The notes beneath the pieces are model-generated. The model saw only the letters and a program-made list of their open reading frames with translations. It made no database searches and had not been told where the DNA came from. 15,263 nucleotides of DNA from Minisyncoccota bacterium (GTDB taxonomy: Bacteria > Patescibacteriota > Minisyncoccia > Phycocordibacterales > UBA2100). Made by a program: the position numbers and the translations under genes. Shown here piece after piece: positions 5,890 through 13,088 of this stretch (the stretch's first letter is position 1; each line of letters opens with the position of its first letter). The stretch lies in contig JAGVDT010000082.1 of NCBI GenBank assembly GCA_020058565.1, forward strand, positions 1-15,263. The letters run 5' to 3'.

Positions 5890-6428
5890 AGAAAAATGGG
5901 CCGTTCACAATCATCAGCTCGGAAATAAAGTACAAAAATCCTTGGATCGAGGTTCGAGAAGACAAAGTTTTACGTCCAGAAGGAAAAGAGGGGATATTTG
6001 GGACCATCGACTACGGCAGGGGTGTTTCAGTCGTTGCGCTCGACAGTAAGCGCAATATTTACCTCGAAAGAGAGTACTACTATGTTCTTGAAAGATACGG
6101 CACACAAACACCGAGTGGAGGTATCGATGGAGAAGAGTCGCCGCTGGACGCAGCAAAACATGAACTTCTTGAAGAAACAGGCGCCACGTCTGAGAGATGG
6201 ATTGAGCTTGGCGTGATAGATGCACTTACGATGATACTAAAACATCCTTCACATCTTTTTCTGGCATTGAACGTTACTATTGTGCAAGAACCCGAGTCAG
6301 GAATTGAACGGATAGTGATTCCTTTTGATGAAGCGTACAAAATGGTTTTAGACGGAGAAATAACACATGCGCCCAGCTGTGTCGCCATCATGAAAGCAAA
6401 AGCGTATCTCGATTCTCACGGTGTATAA
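5886..6428 (+). CDS. NUDIX hydrolase, ADP-ribose pyrophosphatase-like
   Basis: Hydrolyses nucleoside-diphosphate-linked substrates. The 180-residue protein has the layout of ADP-ribose pyrophosphatases: an N-terminal strand region with NPWIEVREDKV (18-28), then a Nudix box at 78-100 (GGIDGEE...HELLEETGA). In the pattern Gx5Ex7REUxEExGU, the Arg is His (H92), while the metal-binding Glu residues E93, E96 and E97 remain. The start at 5886 overlaps the purD stop by ATGA. The frame is open further upstream, but that stretch runs inside purD and has no NUDIX-like features. Translational coupling with purD is likely. The substrate cannot be read from the sequence. Confidence 0.88.
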   Translation: MKKNGPFTIISSEIKYKNPWIEVREDKVLRPEGKEGIFGTIDYGRGVSVVALDSKRNIYLEREYYYVLERYGTQTPSGGIDGEESPLDAAKHELLEETGATSERWIELGVIDALTMILKHPSHLFLALNVTIVQEPESGIERIVIPFDEAYKMVLDGEITHAPSCVAIMKAKAYLDSHGV

Positions 6429-6429
6429 T
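6424..6429 (+). promoter_or_regulatory. -10 box TATAAT, 6 nt before ATG 6436 (leaderless type)
   Basis: A perfect TATAAT contains the TAA stop codon of the NUDIX gene (6426-6428) and is followed by TACTAA and then ATG. No Shine-Dalgarno site or clear -35 is visible. Confidence 0.7.
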
Positions 6430-6435
6430 TACTAA

Positions 6436-9258
6436 ATGCCTCCGCGCGCGATTATAGCGGAACGGCCTCGTCCGCCAGCTGGCGGAGGTGTCGCCGATGG
6501 TCCGAAATTCAAATCTCCCGAAGAGGAGTTGGCTTATCTGCGTCAGCAGGTAAAGGAAAGGGAAGAACAGCTCGAAACCCAGAGCCAGCTTGACCGGGAC
6601 AGAATCGCCAAACGCGAAGTGGCGCAATACGCGGCCACGCCGGCGCGCGAAGTTCTCCACGAGGATTTCAAAGTAGATGAACACGAAATCTTGCGGCATG
6701 TGCTGAAACTCGATCCGGAGCCGCACGATGCCCAGATCGAAGGTCTGTTAAAAATTGTGCAGGTCAACGGTATCAGAAATGCTATTTCGGTCGCCGCCCG
6801 CATGAAGAACGCTCATATAGAAGACGACCTACATCGTATGCTCGTGGCATATATCGCCGAGGGTTTGCCTGACGTGGGTATGAAACCGGCGGACAAAGTG
6901 CGCTATGGCCTTGAGCTCGTGCTTTTTGAGATATTTCCCCAGGCGTTTGGCGAAGGCAAACAACAGGAAGCGCAACAGCACAAGCTCGAGCAACTATTAA
7001 GCTCTTCCGAGCAGCTCTATGCGGGTCTAATGTCGCTGATAGGACGCGGTGAGGGATTTTCGCTCGAAATTGCCGTTGGCGAAGGCACCGAAGAAGCGTC
7101 TCTGTATTTGGCGGTACCGCGCGCAAAGCAAACACTCGCCGAGCGCCTGATGTCGAGCGTCTTTCCCAATGCGCGTATCAACGAATGCCGCGGCGACTAC
7201 AATATTTTTAATGTACAAGGCGAACATGCTGCAGCCTATGCGGTGCAGCATGAACACCCGGCCTACCCGTTAAAAACACCGGAAATGTATGAGCATGATC
7301 CTCTAAACGTACTTTTGGCGGCTTTTGCCAAAATTGCGAAACACGGAGAGGGTGCCGCACTTCAGATCGTCGTCTCGAATGAAGGCGATAGGTATAACGA
7401 ACACTACAAACACATGCTCAAAGAGCTGCAGAGGGGTGCGGGGGAGCGCGCGCTCAGGGTAGCTGAGACCGTCATCGGTCGGGAATTCCAAAAGTTAGCG
7501 AGAGACCTTGTGTCTCGTACAAGCGAAAAAGAAAGGGAATTTGCATTGCGCGCCGGCGCGGACAAGGTGATGCAGGAAGAAATAGAGCGCAAGGTAAAAA
7601 GCCGCATCGCGCCCGCGGTGATACGCATCGTCACTTCGGCGCCGACGCAAGCTCGCGCACAGGAACTTTTGAGCAACATAAAAACGCCGTTTGCCCAATA
7701 CGACGATCCCAAAGGCAACCACCTGAAATTTCACGATGTCGGCTGGTGGGGTCTCAGGAAATTCCTGAGCGATTTCATGTACCGTACGTTCGACAGCTCG
7801 ATCGCGATACCGCTTTCGCTTATGGAGATAACGTCGATATTCCACTTCACTGCAGAAAAAGTTACGACTTCGCGCGAACTCAAGCGCAGTTTTGCCAAGC
7901 AAACGCCGGCACCGGTTTTTTCCGGCGAGAGCGGCGGCATAACGCTCGGTATCAACAAATACGGCGCGACGCAGACGCAGGTCAAATTTGCTTCGAGCGA
8001 CCGCCTGCGCCATTGCTATGTGATAGGGCAGACCGGTACCGGTAAGACCACGCTTTTGAAAAATATGATCGCACAAGACATACGAAACGGCGAAGGCGTC
8101 GCATTTATCGACCCGCACGGAAACGACATCGAAGACATTTTGGCCTCTGTGCCTCCCGAGCGCGTGCAAGACGTGATCTATTTCGACCCTGCGTATACGG
8201 CTCGGCCTATGGGGCTCAATATGCTCGAATACGACCAGTCGCGTCCCGAGATGAAGACGTTTGTCGTAGACGAAGTCTATGGCATATTCCGCAAGCTTTA
8301 CGCGGATGTGCCCGAAGCATTCGGTCCGATGTTCGAGCAGTATTACCGCAACTCGGTTCAGCTGGTCGTAGAAGATCCCGCGAGCGGATCGACGTTTCTC
8401 GAAGTGCCGCGCATTCTTTCTGACAGAAGTTTCCGAGAACTAAAGCTCAGTCATTGCAACAACCCGGTTATAACGCAATTTTGGCGCAAGATCGCCGAGG
8501 CTGCGGGGGGAGAGGCCAGCCTCGAAAATGTCGTTCCGTACATCACGTCCAAATTCGACGTATTTTTGGCCAACGACATCATGCGCCCGATCGTCGCGCA
8601 GGAAAAATCCGCGTTTGATTTCCGTAAGATCATGGACGAAAAGAAAATATTTCTCGCTAATCTCTCGAAGGGTAGGCTGGGGGATAGGAATACCTCGCTC
8701 CTGGGTCTTGTTCTGGTATCTAAATTCCTGCAAGCGGCGTTTTCGCGCGTGGATGCGCGGAACGATTATCCCACCTTTTATCTGTATATCGACGAGTTCC
8801 AAAACTTCGCAACGCCGTCTATTTCGACAATCCTTTCCGAAGCGCGTAAATACAAGCTCTCTTTGACGATCGCGCACCAATTTATCGCACAGCTCGACGA
8901 AAAGATCCGCGATGCGGTGGTCGGTAACGTCGGCACAAAAGCATCTTTCCGCATCGGTACCACGGACGCGGAGTTTTTGGCCAAACAATTCGAGCCGGTA
9001 TTTAATGCGCCTGACCTAGAAAACTTGCCAAACTACAATGCCGTGATGGCGCTTCTCGTAAACGGCGTACCCGCTCGGCCTTTTACTATCGAGACCGAAA
9101 AGCCGCCGCCGCGCGACTATTCGCGCATCGACGAAATGCGGCAGATGAGCTACGAGCGGTACGGTCGGGCGCGTGAAGAGGTAGAAGCCGAAATCCGCGA
9201 CCGTTACATAGAAAAAGAACCCGAAGTGGCAGAAAATCCTTTCAGCTCGTATCTCTAG
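6436..9258 (+). CDS. TraG/VirD4-like (type IV secretion coupling-type) ATPase with long N-terminal region
   Basis: The 940-residue protein ends in a conjugation-type FtsK/HerA-fold ATPase: Walker A GQTGTGKTT (531-539, K537), FIDPHGND after strand 2, Walker B FYLYIDEFQNF with D786-E787, then TIAHQFIAQL and a C-terminal segment typical of TraG/TraD 'TraM-recognition' proteins. The first 65 residues are charged and probably coiled coil, with a further region of about 450 residues of unknown fold. No transmembrane helices are evident, unlike many VirD4 proteins. No relaxase, VirB4 or pilin gene is in the window, so conjugation is not supported here; DNA translocation or a secretion/pilus role is possible. 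The promoter is leaderless-type, and the next gene, encoding a secreted protein, starts 3 nt after the stop, so the two are probably co-transcribed. Confidence 0.85.
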   Translation: MPPRAIIAERPRPPAGGGVADGPKFKSPEEELAYLRQQVKEREEQLETQSQLDRDRIAKREVAQYAATPAREVLHEDFKVDEHEILRHVLKLDPEPHDAQIEGLLKIVQVNGIRNAISVAARMKNAHIEDDLHRMLVAYIAEGLPDVGMKPADKVRYGLELVLFEIFPQAFGEGKQQEAQQHKLEQLLSSSEQLYAGLMSLIGRGEGFSLEIAVGEGTEEASLYLAVPRAKQTLAERLMSSVFPNARINECRGDYNIFNVQGEHAAAYAVQHEHPAYPLKTPEMYEHDPLNVLLAAFAKIAKHGEGAALQIVVSNEGDRYNEHYKHMLKELQRGAGERALRVAETVIGREFQKLARDLVSRTSEKEREFALRAGADKVMQEEIERKVKSRIAPAVIRIVTSAPTQARAQELLSNIKTPFAQYDDPKGNHLKFHDVGWWGLRKFLSDFMYRTFDSSIAIPLSLMEITSIFHFTAEKVTTSRELKRSFAKQTPAPVFSGESGGITLGINKYGATQTQVKFASSDRLRHCYVIGQTGTGKTTLLKNMIAQDIRNGEGVAFIDPHGNDIEDILASVPPERVQDVIYFDPAYTARPMGLNMLEYDQSRPEMKTFVVDEVYGIFRKLYADVPEAFGPMFEQYYRNSVQLVVEDPASGSTFLEVPRILSDRSFRELKLSHCNNPVITQFWRKIAEAAGGEASLENVVPYITSKFDVFLANDIMRPIVAQEKSAFDFRKIMDEKKIFLANLSKGRLGDRNTSLLGLVLVSKFLQAAFSRVDARNDYPTFYLYIDEFQNFATPSISTILSEARKYKLSLTIAHQFIAQLDEKIRDAVVGNVGTKASFRIGTTDAEFLAKQFEPVFNAPDLENLPNYNAVMALLVNGVPARPFTIETEKPPPRDYSRIDEMRQMSYERYGRAREEVEAEIRDRYIEKEPEVAENPFSSYL
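6471..6486 (+). repeat. 16-bp perfect palindrome TCCGCCAG-CTGGCGGA inside the 5' coding end of the ATPase gene
   Basis: Lies 35 nt into the gene and encodes part of the Pro/Gly-rich RPPAGGG stretch. Flanking CCTCG and GGTG allow slight extension. In a leaderless mRNA this hairpin would sit close to the initiating ribosome. It could be an intergenic-type repeat that entered the coding region. Function unknown. Confidence 0.5.
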
Positions 9259-9261
9259 CGC

Positions 9262-10491
9262 ATGACCCTCGCCGCGATAGTCCAACTCCTCCAAACCGCG
9301 CTCCTATTGCTCACACTCGCGCAGGGGCCAAATGTTCCAGCAAGTCTGAAAGCGCAGGCGACGACGGTGGCCAATCAGGCTATAGCCGTGGCGACCCAAG
9401 CACTTTCGACGAGGACGACCAATCGACCTCCTCCACTAACCGGCGGACCGATACCTACTCCAACTGTAGTACCACCGCCAACTCCTTCGCCAGTTATGAC
9501 GCCTGTGCCTGTGCCTATGCCGACACCACCGGCCCCTGTGACTCCCGCGCCAGTGCCTAAAGTACTTACCAAATACCCCAATTTTTCTAACATTTGCGAA
9601 CGCCGCGTTGTCGACTACATAAACGGTGCCAATGTGCTAAGTCCAGCGCCTGTGGGCTGCGCATGGCCCGACAATCCATTTCTCTTTTCTGTGACCCACG
9701 AGACGATACTCAATACGCACTGGCAGCTCATAAATGGAACAAAGATATACGACACCAATTTTGTTGGCGATAGTGCCATCTACATGCATGATTACCGTGA
9801 CTCAGATTTGGGGGTGATTTTCCGTCATGGCTTTACTCCTGTAGGCGGAGAGAGTGCGGCAAATGTTTTGGGCATTGCGCTCGACACGATTAATTTTACC
9901 GGCACCAATGTCACGGGCCGCGATTTTCGCAACGGCCATCTTTTCATGGGCCTCAACGATCTGTCTTTCGCCCCGATTGCGCTATCTAAAAATATCTTCG
10001 TGAATCTCACATTCCGTATTCGTGGAAATGACCTTGTTTCGTACGAAGGCGCTGCAAGTTTTCATAGGCTAGTACTAGGCACAAAACTCTCATGGTCAGA
10101 AGTCAGTAGGGCAAACACGACGCATTTCTTTGAGTTTAATTTATTCAAAACTCCTGGTTTTCATGCAGCACAGACGCAGTACCCGTGTCCACCAGACGGA
10201 TATACCTACGACTACTGTTTTTTCGATTCGAGTGCCGCGGGGCTCTATGCAGAGGGTAAATACATGCCGATTTCAAGCGTTTCCGGTCACCAATCGCTTT
10301 CAAACATCACAAACGACACCTGGTACACCGTACGAATCCCGCTCTCGGCGCTTGTCCGAGGCTCTGAATGGTTTGCGGCACCCCAAACATGGTCGTCTGC
10401 AACGCTCGATGGTATCTATCTCGGGATCGAAAGCAGGGGAGCTAGCCGTTTGTGGACAGAAATAAAAGATTATTCGATCACTGAAGAATAA
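9262..10491 (+). CDS. Secreted or membrane-anchored protein with proline-rich hinge and beta-rich C-terminal domain
   Basis: The 409-residue protein has three parts. Residues 1-22 (MTLAAIVQLLQTALLLLTLA) form a hydrophobic N-terminus able to act as signal or anchor, followed by an Ala/Gln/Thr-rich helix (to about 50). Residues 53-100 are a Pro/Thr/Val-rich hinge typical of surface proteins. The rest is rich in aromatic and beta-forming residues (WYTVRIPLSALV, LDGIYLGIES), resembling a carbohydrate-binding or lectin-like beta-sandwich, with four Cys residues that could form disulfides outside the cell. I do not recognise a named family. It starts 3 nt after the ATPase gene, so co-expression is likely. 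Its N-terminal segment is repeated in the next small ORF. Confidence 0.82.
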   Translation: MTLAAIVQLLQTALLLLTLAQGPNVPASLKAQATTVANQAIAVATQALSTRTTNRPPPLTGGPIPTPTVVPPPTPSPVMTPVPVPMPTPPAPVTPAPVPKVLTKYPNFSNICERRVVDYINGANVLSPAPVGCAWPDNPFLFSVTHETILNTHWQLINGTKIYDTNFVGDSAIYMHDYRDSDLGVIFRHGFTPVGGESAANVLGIALDTINFTGTNVTGRDFRNGHLFMGLNDLSFAPIALSKNIFVNLTFRIRGNDLVSYEGAASFHRLVLGTKLSWSEVSRANTTHFFEFNLFKTPGFHAAQTQYPCPPDGYTYDYCFFDSSAAGLYAEGKYMPISSVSGHQSLSNITNDTWYTVRIPLSALVRGSEWFAAPQTWSSATLDGIYLGIESRGASRLWTEIKDYSITEE

Positions 10492-10505
10492 TTCACGTTT
10501 AAAAT

Positions 10506-10676
10506 ATGTCCCTCGCCGCCATCGTCACGCTTTTGCAAACATCGCTCCTTTTGCTCACGCTCGCGCAGGGGCCAAATGTTCCGGAGGCGCTGAAAACGCA
10601 GGCCACGAACATAGCAAATCAGGCTGCTGATGCCACAAAAGACGGGATATATATTTATAAACTGGCGACAAAATGA
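10506..10676 (+). CDS. 56-residue mini-paralog of the preceding protein's N-terminus
   Basis: ATG 10506 to TGA 10676 encodes MSLAAIVTLLQTSLLLLTLA followed by QGPNVPEALKTQATNIANQA and a short unrelated tail ending KLATK. The first 41 residues align without gaps to the start of the preceding protein (QGPNVPASLKAQATTVANQA there). At the DNA level the two share a 23-nt identical stretch covering the LAQGPNVP codons. It is therefore a tandem duplicate of the signal/helix module that lost the hinge and ectodomain, or a stand-alone version of that module. The protein would be a small membrane or secreted peptide. It lies 14 nt after the paralog with no own Shine-Dalgarno site. Whether it is expressed cannot be told. 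Confidence 0.65.
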   Translation: MSLAAIVTLLQTSLLLLTLAQGPNVPEALKTQATNIANQAADATKDGIYIYKLATK

Positions 10677-10708
10677 TCGCCGATCAGACGACGTCAGATT
10701 ATGCAAAG

Positions 10709-10734
10709 CCGCCGCGACAATGACGTCGCGGCGG
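10709..10734. repeat. GC-rich perfect hairpin between convergent genes
   Basis: CCGCCGCGAC (10709-10718) pairs perfectly with GTCGCGGCGG (10725-10734) across a 6-nt AATGAC loop. It lies between the mini-paralog and the convergent minus-strand gene. Neither strand has a T-run after it, so it may act as a weak bidirectional terminator or protect mRNA 3' ends. Confidence 0.55.
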
Positions 10735-10763
10735 GGCAACGAGCTTTCGGCCGTTGAACAGCT

Positions 10764-11408
10764 CTAGTGCTCCGAGAGCATCCAGTCGAGATAGATCAAA
10801 GCGTCACTTGCTGACGGCAGATCGCCCTTTTTGTGGTACTCGAAGATCCGCGCGGTTTCAGTAAACATGAAATCGACACGCGCCCCCACGAGCTTTCCCT
10901 GGGAGTGTTTTGCTTTTTCATCCCACGGCAGGGACGCTCCGAGAATCGGGTATACGCGCAGTTTCTTGTAGTGCAGGCTGCAGGCGGCTACGGCCCCCAT
11001 AAATGATCGCAGCACCTGCCAATATGGCGCAACAAAGGCGACCTTGGTGTAGCCTTTCTCCTTGGCATAGCAAACAAGGTCGATTTGTTCGCTGTAGGCG
11101 TTAAAGCTCATAGCCTCGCCTACAGAAACAAGCGTACCAGGAAGAGAGACTATGCGATCCGGCGCAACACGTCGAATCTTGAGCGCCGCTTGCCATGCCT
11201 TGGCACCCGCAAAATCGCAGGTCGACTCGAGTTCTTCGAAGCCGGGTACTGCGATGAGGCCAGGAAGAGTTGCGGCGCGGTTGAGCACCGATGCCTGGTT
11301 GTCGCGCGTCTGTCCAATGAGGTAGGTTAGCTCGCAGTCCCGTGGAGGATTTTGCGCTGCCCTGATGACTGATTGGTAGAGGTCGATTAGTTCGCCGAGG
11401 TTATGCAA
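10764..11408 (-). CDS. Unknown cytosolic protein, possibly YdcF/DUF218-like
   Basis: The 214-residue protein starts at TTG (complement of 11406-11408), chosen because a Shine-Dalgarno AAGGAG lies 6 nt before it. There is no signal peptide or membrane helix. An alpha/beta pattern is visible: LTYLIGQT (27-34), then RIVSLPGTLVSVGEAMSFNAY (85-105), then GYTKVAFVAPYWQVLRSFMGAVAACS (119-144). The arrangement of an early 'LGG/LIGQ' strand, a middle 'T-EA' helix and a late 'VAFVA-x2-W-LR' strand recalls YdcF/DUF218 proteins, but the key motifs do not match cleanly, so this is a weak suggestion. It is the only well-supported full minus-strand gene, stands alone, and has the strongest promoter in the window. 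Confidence 0.72.
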   Translation of the reverse strand: MHNLGELIDLYQSVIRAAQNPPRDCELTYLIGQTRDNQASVLNRAATLPGLIAVPGFEELESTCDFAGAKAWQAALKIRRVAPDRIVSLPGTLVSVGEAMSFNAYSEQIDLVCYAKEKGYTKVAFVAPYWQVLRSFMGAVAACSLHYKKLRVYPILGASLPWDEKAKHSQGKLVGARVDFMFTETARIFEYHKKGDLPSASDALIYLDWMLSEH

Positions 11409-11414
11409 AGGACG

Positions 11415-11420
11415 CTCCTT
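11415..11420 (-). promoter_or_regulatory. Shine-Dalgarno AAGGAG deciding the TTG start at 11408
   Basis: On the minus strand AAGGAG is followed by 6 nt and TTG. This is the only strong Shine-Dalgarno site seen before a complete gene in the window; the + strand starts mostly lack one. Confidence 0.75.
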
Positions 11421-11443
11421 TCTGGCTATTTCTGACTCGCAAG

Positions 11444-11472
11444 ACTATATATTGACTTCGAAAAAGTGTCAA
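11444..11472 (-). promoter_or_regulatory. Near-consensus sigma-70 promoter (TTGACA-N17-TATAGT), minus strand
   Basis: TTGACA is the complement of 11467-11472 and TATAGT the complement of 11444-11449, with a 17-bp spacer. Transcription would start around 11437, giving a leader of about 30 nt that carries the Shine-Dalgarno site. The promoter is divergent from that of ndk. Confidence 0.82.
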
Positions 11473-11523
11473 AAAGTCCTTGGGCAGTCAGAGCGCACTC
11501 TTTAAAACGCACCAGAGTTATGT

Positions 11524-11529
11524 TAGAGT
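11524..11529 (+). promoter_or_regulatory. -10-like TAGAGT, 6 nt before ATG 11536 (leaderless type)
   Basis: TAGAGTGCCGCAATG matches TATAGTGCCGCAATG at purD in 14 of 15 bases, including the start codon. An overlapping TATGTT (11519-11524) is an alternative -10. No Shine-Dalgarno site is present. Confidence 0.5.
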
Positions 11530-11535
11530 GCCGCA

Positions 11536-12141
11536 ATGCAACATCCATCTGACGAGAGAACATTAGTAATAGTTAAGCCTGATGGCGTTCAGCGCGGACT
11601 CGTGGGCGAAGTTATCAAGCGTTTCGAAAATGTCGGCCTTAAACTTGTGGGTATGAAAATGATGGTCCCGAATGCCGACAAAATCGAACAGCACTACACG
11701 CTTGATCCGCAGTGGCGCAAAGTAACCGGCGAGAAAACTATTGCGAGCTACCAGGCCAAAGGCCTTACGCCGCCTTCAATGGATCCTCTCGAGATTACCG
11801 CTAAAATCCTTGCCAACCTTAAAAAATACATGACCTCAGGCCCCGTGATTTTCATGGTTCTTGAAGGTGCTCATGCCGTGAAAATAGTCCGAAAGCTTGG
11901 GGGCGGCACAGAGCCGCTTAGCTCAGATGTTGGCACTATACGCGGCGATTACGTGCTCGACTCGTATTCTATGGCTGACACCGACGGGCGCGCTGTGCGC
12001 AATGTTTTGCACATGTCAGGTTCTGTAGACGAGGCCAATGTTGAAATAAAGCACTGGTTTGCTGACGGAGAGATAGTGGATTATCGTATCATCCATGAAG
12101 AAATCCTTTACGATGTGAACCTGGACGGGATCCTCGAATAA
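11536..12141 (+). CDS. ndk: Nucleoside diphosphate kinase with internal insertion
   Basis: Transfers phosphate from NTP to NDP through a phospho-His in the cytosol. The 201-residue protein is longer than the usual 140. TLVIVKPDGVQRGL (9-22, K14) and the nucleotide-binding GTIRGD (133-138) are canonical. The active-site segment is NVLHMSGSVDEA (156-167, H159), with MSG where most enzymes have GSD. The extra length is mainly about 40 residues after HY (53-54), spanning DPQWRK...ILANL, before YMTSGPV (98-104). Such an insertion is known in some archaeal and CPR-type NDKs. It starts a three-gene run with the P-loop kinase 2 nt downstream. Confidence 0.93.
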   Translation: MQHPSDERTLVIVKPDGVQRGLVGEVIKRFENVGLKLVGMKMMVPNADKIEQHYTLDPQWRKVTGEKTIASYQAKGLTPPSMDPLEITAKILANLKKYMTSGPVIFMVLEGAHAVKIVRKLGGGTEPLSSDVGTIRGDYVLDSYSMADTDGRAVRNVLHMSGSVDEANVEIKHWFADGEIVDYRIIHEEILYDVNLDGILE

Positions 12142-12143
12142 CA

Positions 12144-12629
12144 ATGATCATATTTGTTTGCGGAGCAGCTAACGCGGGCAAAAGCACAGTCGGGAAGCTC
12201 GTAGCCGAGCGCGTACGCGCGGCTTTTATTGAGGGCGATGATGTCCGCAAAATATTCTATAAACATACCGTAGAACAAGCCCGCGAACGGATCGTGGAAT
12301 GCATCGCCGCGCTGGTGAAAATCGTCGTAAAACACGAAGAAAAAGTCGTGGTTGCGTACCCGCTGTGGAACGAAGATTTTGATTCTTTGAAGAACAATCT
12401 GGCAGAAATCAATGTACCGCTGCATTTCGTGGCTCTGAATCCACGGCTTGATATAGCAGTGACCAATCGAGGTACTCGCGAACTTGAGGCCTGGGAAGTG
12501 GACTGGATAAAAGAACTTTACGCTAAGGGTGTGAATAGTCCCACCTTTGCCACCGGCATCGACAATACCGATATGACTCCGGAAGAGTGCGCAGAAGCGG
12601 TGGTTAAGCTTCTCAAGATTGAGCTATAA
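12144..12629 (+). CDS. Small P-loop kinase (APS-kinase/zeta-toxin-like fold)
   Basis: The 161-residue protein begins MIIFVCGAANAGKST, a Walker A motif (7-15), followed by 'F-IEGDDVRK' (28-36), where an acidic pair after strand 2 is typical of adenylylsulfate kinases, gluconate-kinase-like and polynucleotide-kinase-like P-loop enzymes. VVVAYPLW (48-55 of the second half) is the third strand, and RGTRELEAWEVDWI supplies a possible LID Arg. The phosphate acceptor cannot be assigned. It begins 2 nt after ndk, so the two are co-transcribed and probably act on nucleotides or small molecules. Its stop codon TAA forms part of the TATAAT promoter of the next gene. Confidence 0.78.
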   Translation: MIIFVCGAANAGKSTVGKLVAERVRAAFIEGDDVRKIFYKHTVEQARERIVECIAALVKIVVKHEEKVVVAYPLWNEDFDSLKNNLAEINVPLHFVALNPRLDIAVTNRGTRELEAWEVDWIKELYAKGVNSPTFATGIDNTDMTPEECAEAVVKLLKIEL

Positions 12630-12633
12630 TAAT
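12625..12633 (+). promoter_or_regulatory. -10 box TATAAT overlapping a stop codon, before ATG 12640
   Basis: TATAAT (12625-12630) contains the TAA stop of the P-loop kinase (12627-12629) and lies 9 nt before ATG 12640. The overlapping AATAAT (12628-12633) would give the 6-nt spacing seen at other starts. A TTG at 12619 in the same frame is less likely to be the start because it lies before this box. Confidence 0.55.
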
Positions 12634-12639
12634 TTACAT

Positions 12640-13044
12640 ATGGCAGATCATCACACGCAGTATTTGCATACGGCTAAATACGGTAACCCCGGGGGGCATC
12701 ACACGATGAAACCGATGTTTAAAAAGGTTGAAAACCATATCTATAAATCCGAATACCATCCGGATGTAGTCGCAAACTCTAACGAAGGCAACAAGGCCAT
12801 CTACACTATCCGAGGCAATAAAGTCTATGCTACCGGAGAGCACCCCGACGGTCCTTCACCACATGCGATGTTTACTATTACCGACAAGGGAATGGTGCAC
12901 ACCACTATGGATCATCCTGAACACAAAAACGGTCTTGCGGTTTTTGTGATGGATCACCGGCCCGATCCGGAGTTCATCCAGAAAACCATAGCCGCAGAAG
13001 TCTCCAGTGCGGCCCCTACAACAAATCCCAACAAAGGTTCATAA
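12640..13044 (+). CDS. Small His-rich protein of unknown function
   Basis: I do not recognise this 134-residue protein. It starts MADHHTQYLHTAKYGNPGGHH and contains many His residues spread along its length (HHT, GGHHT, YHPD, EHPDG, SPHAM, DHPEHK, MDHRPD), which could bind metal or simply reflect a surface-exposed cytosolic protein. The middle, KAIYTIRGNKVYATGEHPDG (about 50-69) and AMFTITDKGMVHTTMDHPEH, looks like two similar beta-hairpin units, each ending in a His/Pro/Asp turn, so a small internal repeat is possible. The end is Ala/Ser/Thr-rich and probably disordered. No signal peptide or membrane helix is seen. It has its own -10 box and follows the kinase closely. Confidence 0.75.
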   Translation: MADHHTQYLHTAKYGNPGGHHTMKPMFKKVENHIYKSEYHPDVVANSNEGNKAIYTIRGNKVYATGEHPDGPSPHAMFTITDKGMVHTTMDHPEHKNGLAVFVMDHRPDPEFIQKTIAAEVSSAAPTTNPNKGS

Positions 13045-13055
13045 GCTAGACCTCA

Positions 13056-13082
13056 TTGCATTTCCATGAAGGGGCGTATAAT
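13056..13082 (+). promoter_or_regulatory. Promoter of the candidate structured RNA (TATAAT)
   Basis: A perfect -10 TATAAT lies at 13077-13082. TTGCAT (13056-13061) is a possible -35, but its 15-bp spacing is short. Transcription would start near 13089-13090, exactly at the base of the terminal helix of the RNA. No ORF begins there. Confidence 0.65.
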
Positions 13083-13088
13083 GGACTT

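Noticed and set aside
7495..8169. 224-codon minus-strand open frame inside the ATPase gene
   Set aside because: Arg/Cys/Val-rich composition typical of the antisense of a GC-balanced gene; the + strand has clear Walker motifs in this stretch.
8440..8988. 182-codon minus-strand open frame inside the ATPase gene
   Set aside because: Opposite to the Walker B region of a confident gene; shadow composition.
2385..10670. Shared 11-mer AACTGGCGACA at 2385-2395 and 10660-10670 as a regulatory site
   Set aside because: Many 11-mers are expected to recur by chance in 15 kb, and the contexts differ (promoter region against coding tail).
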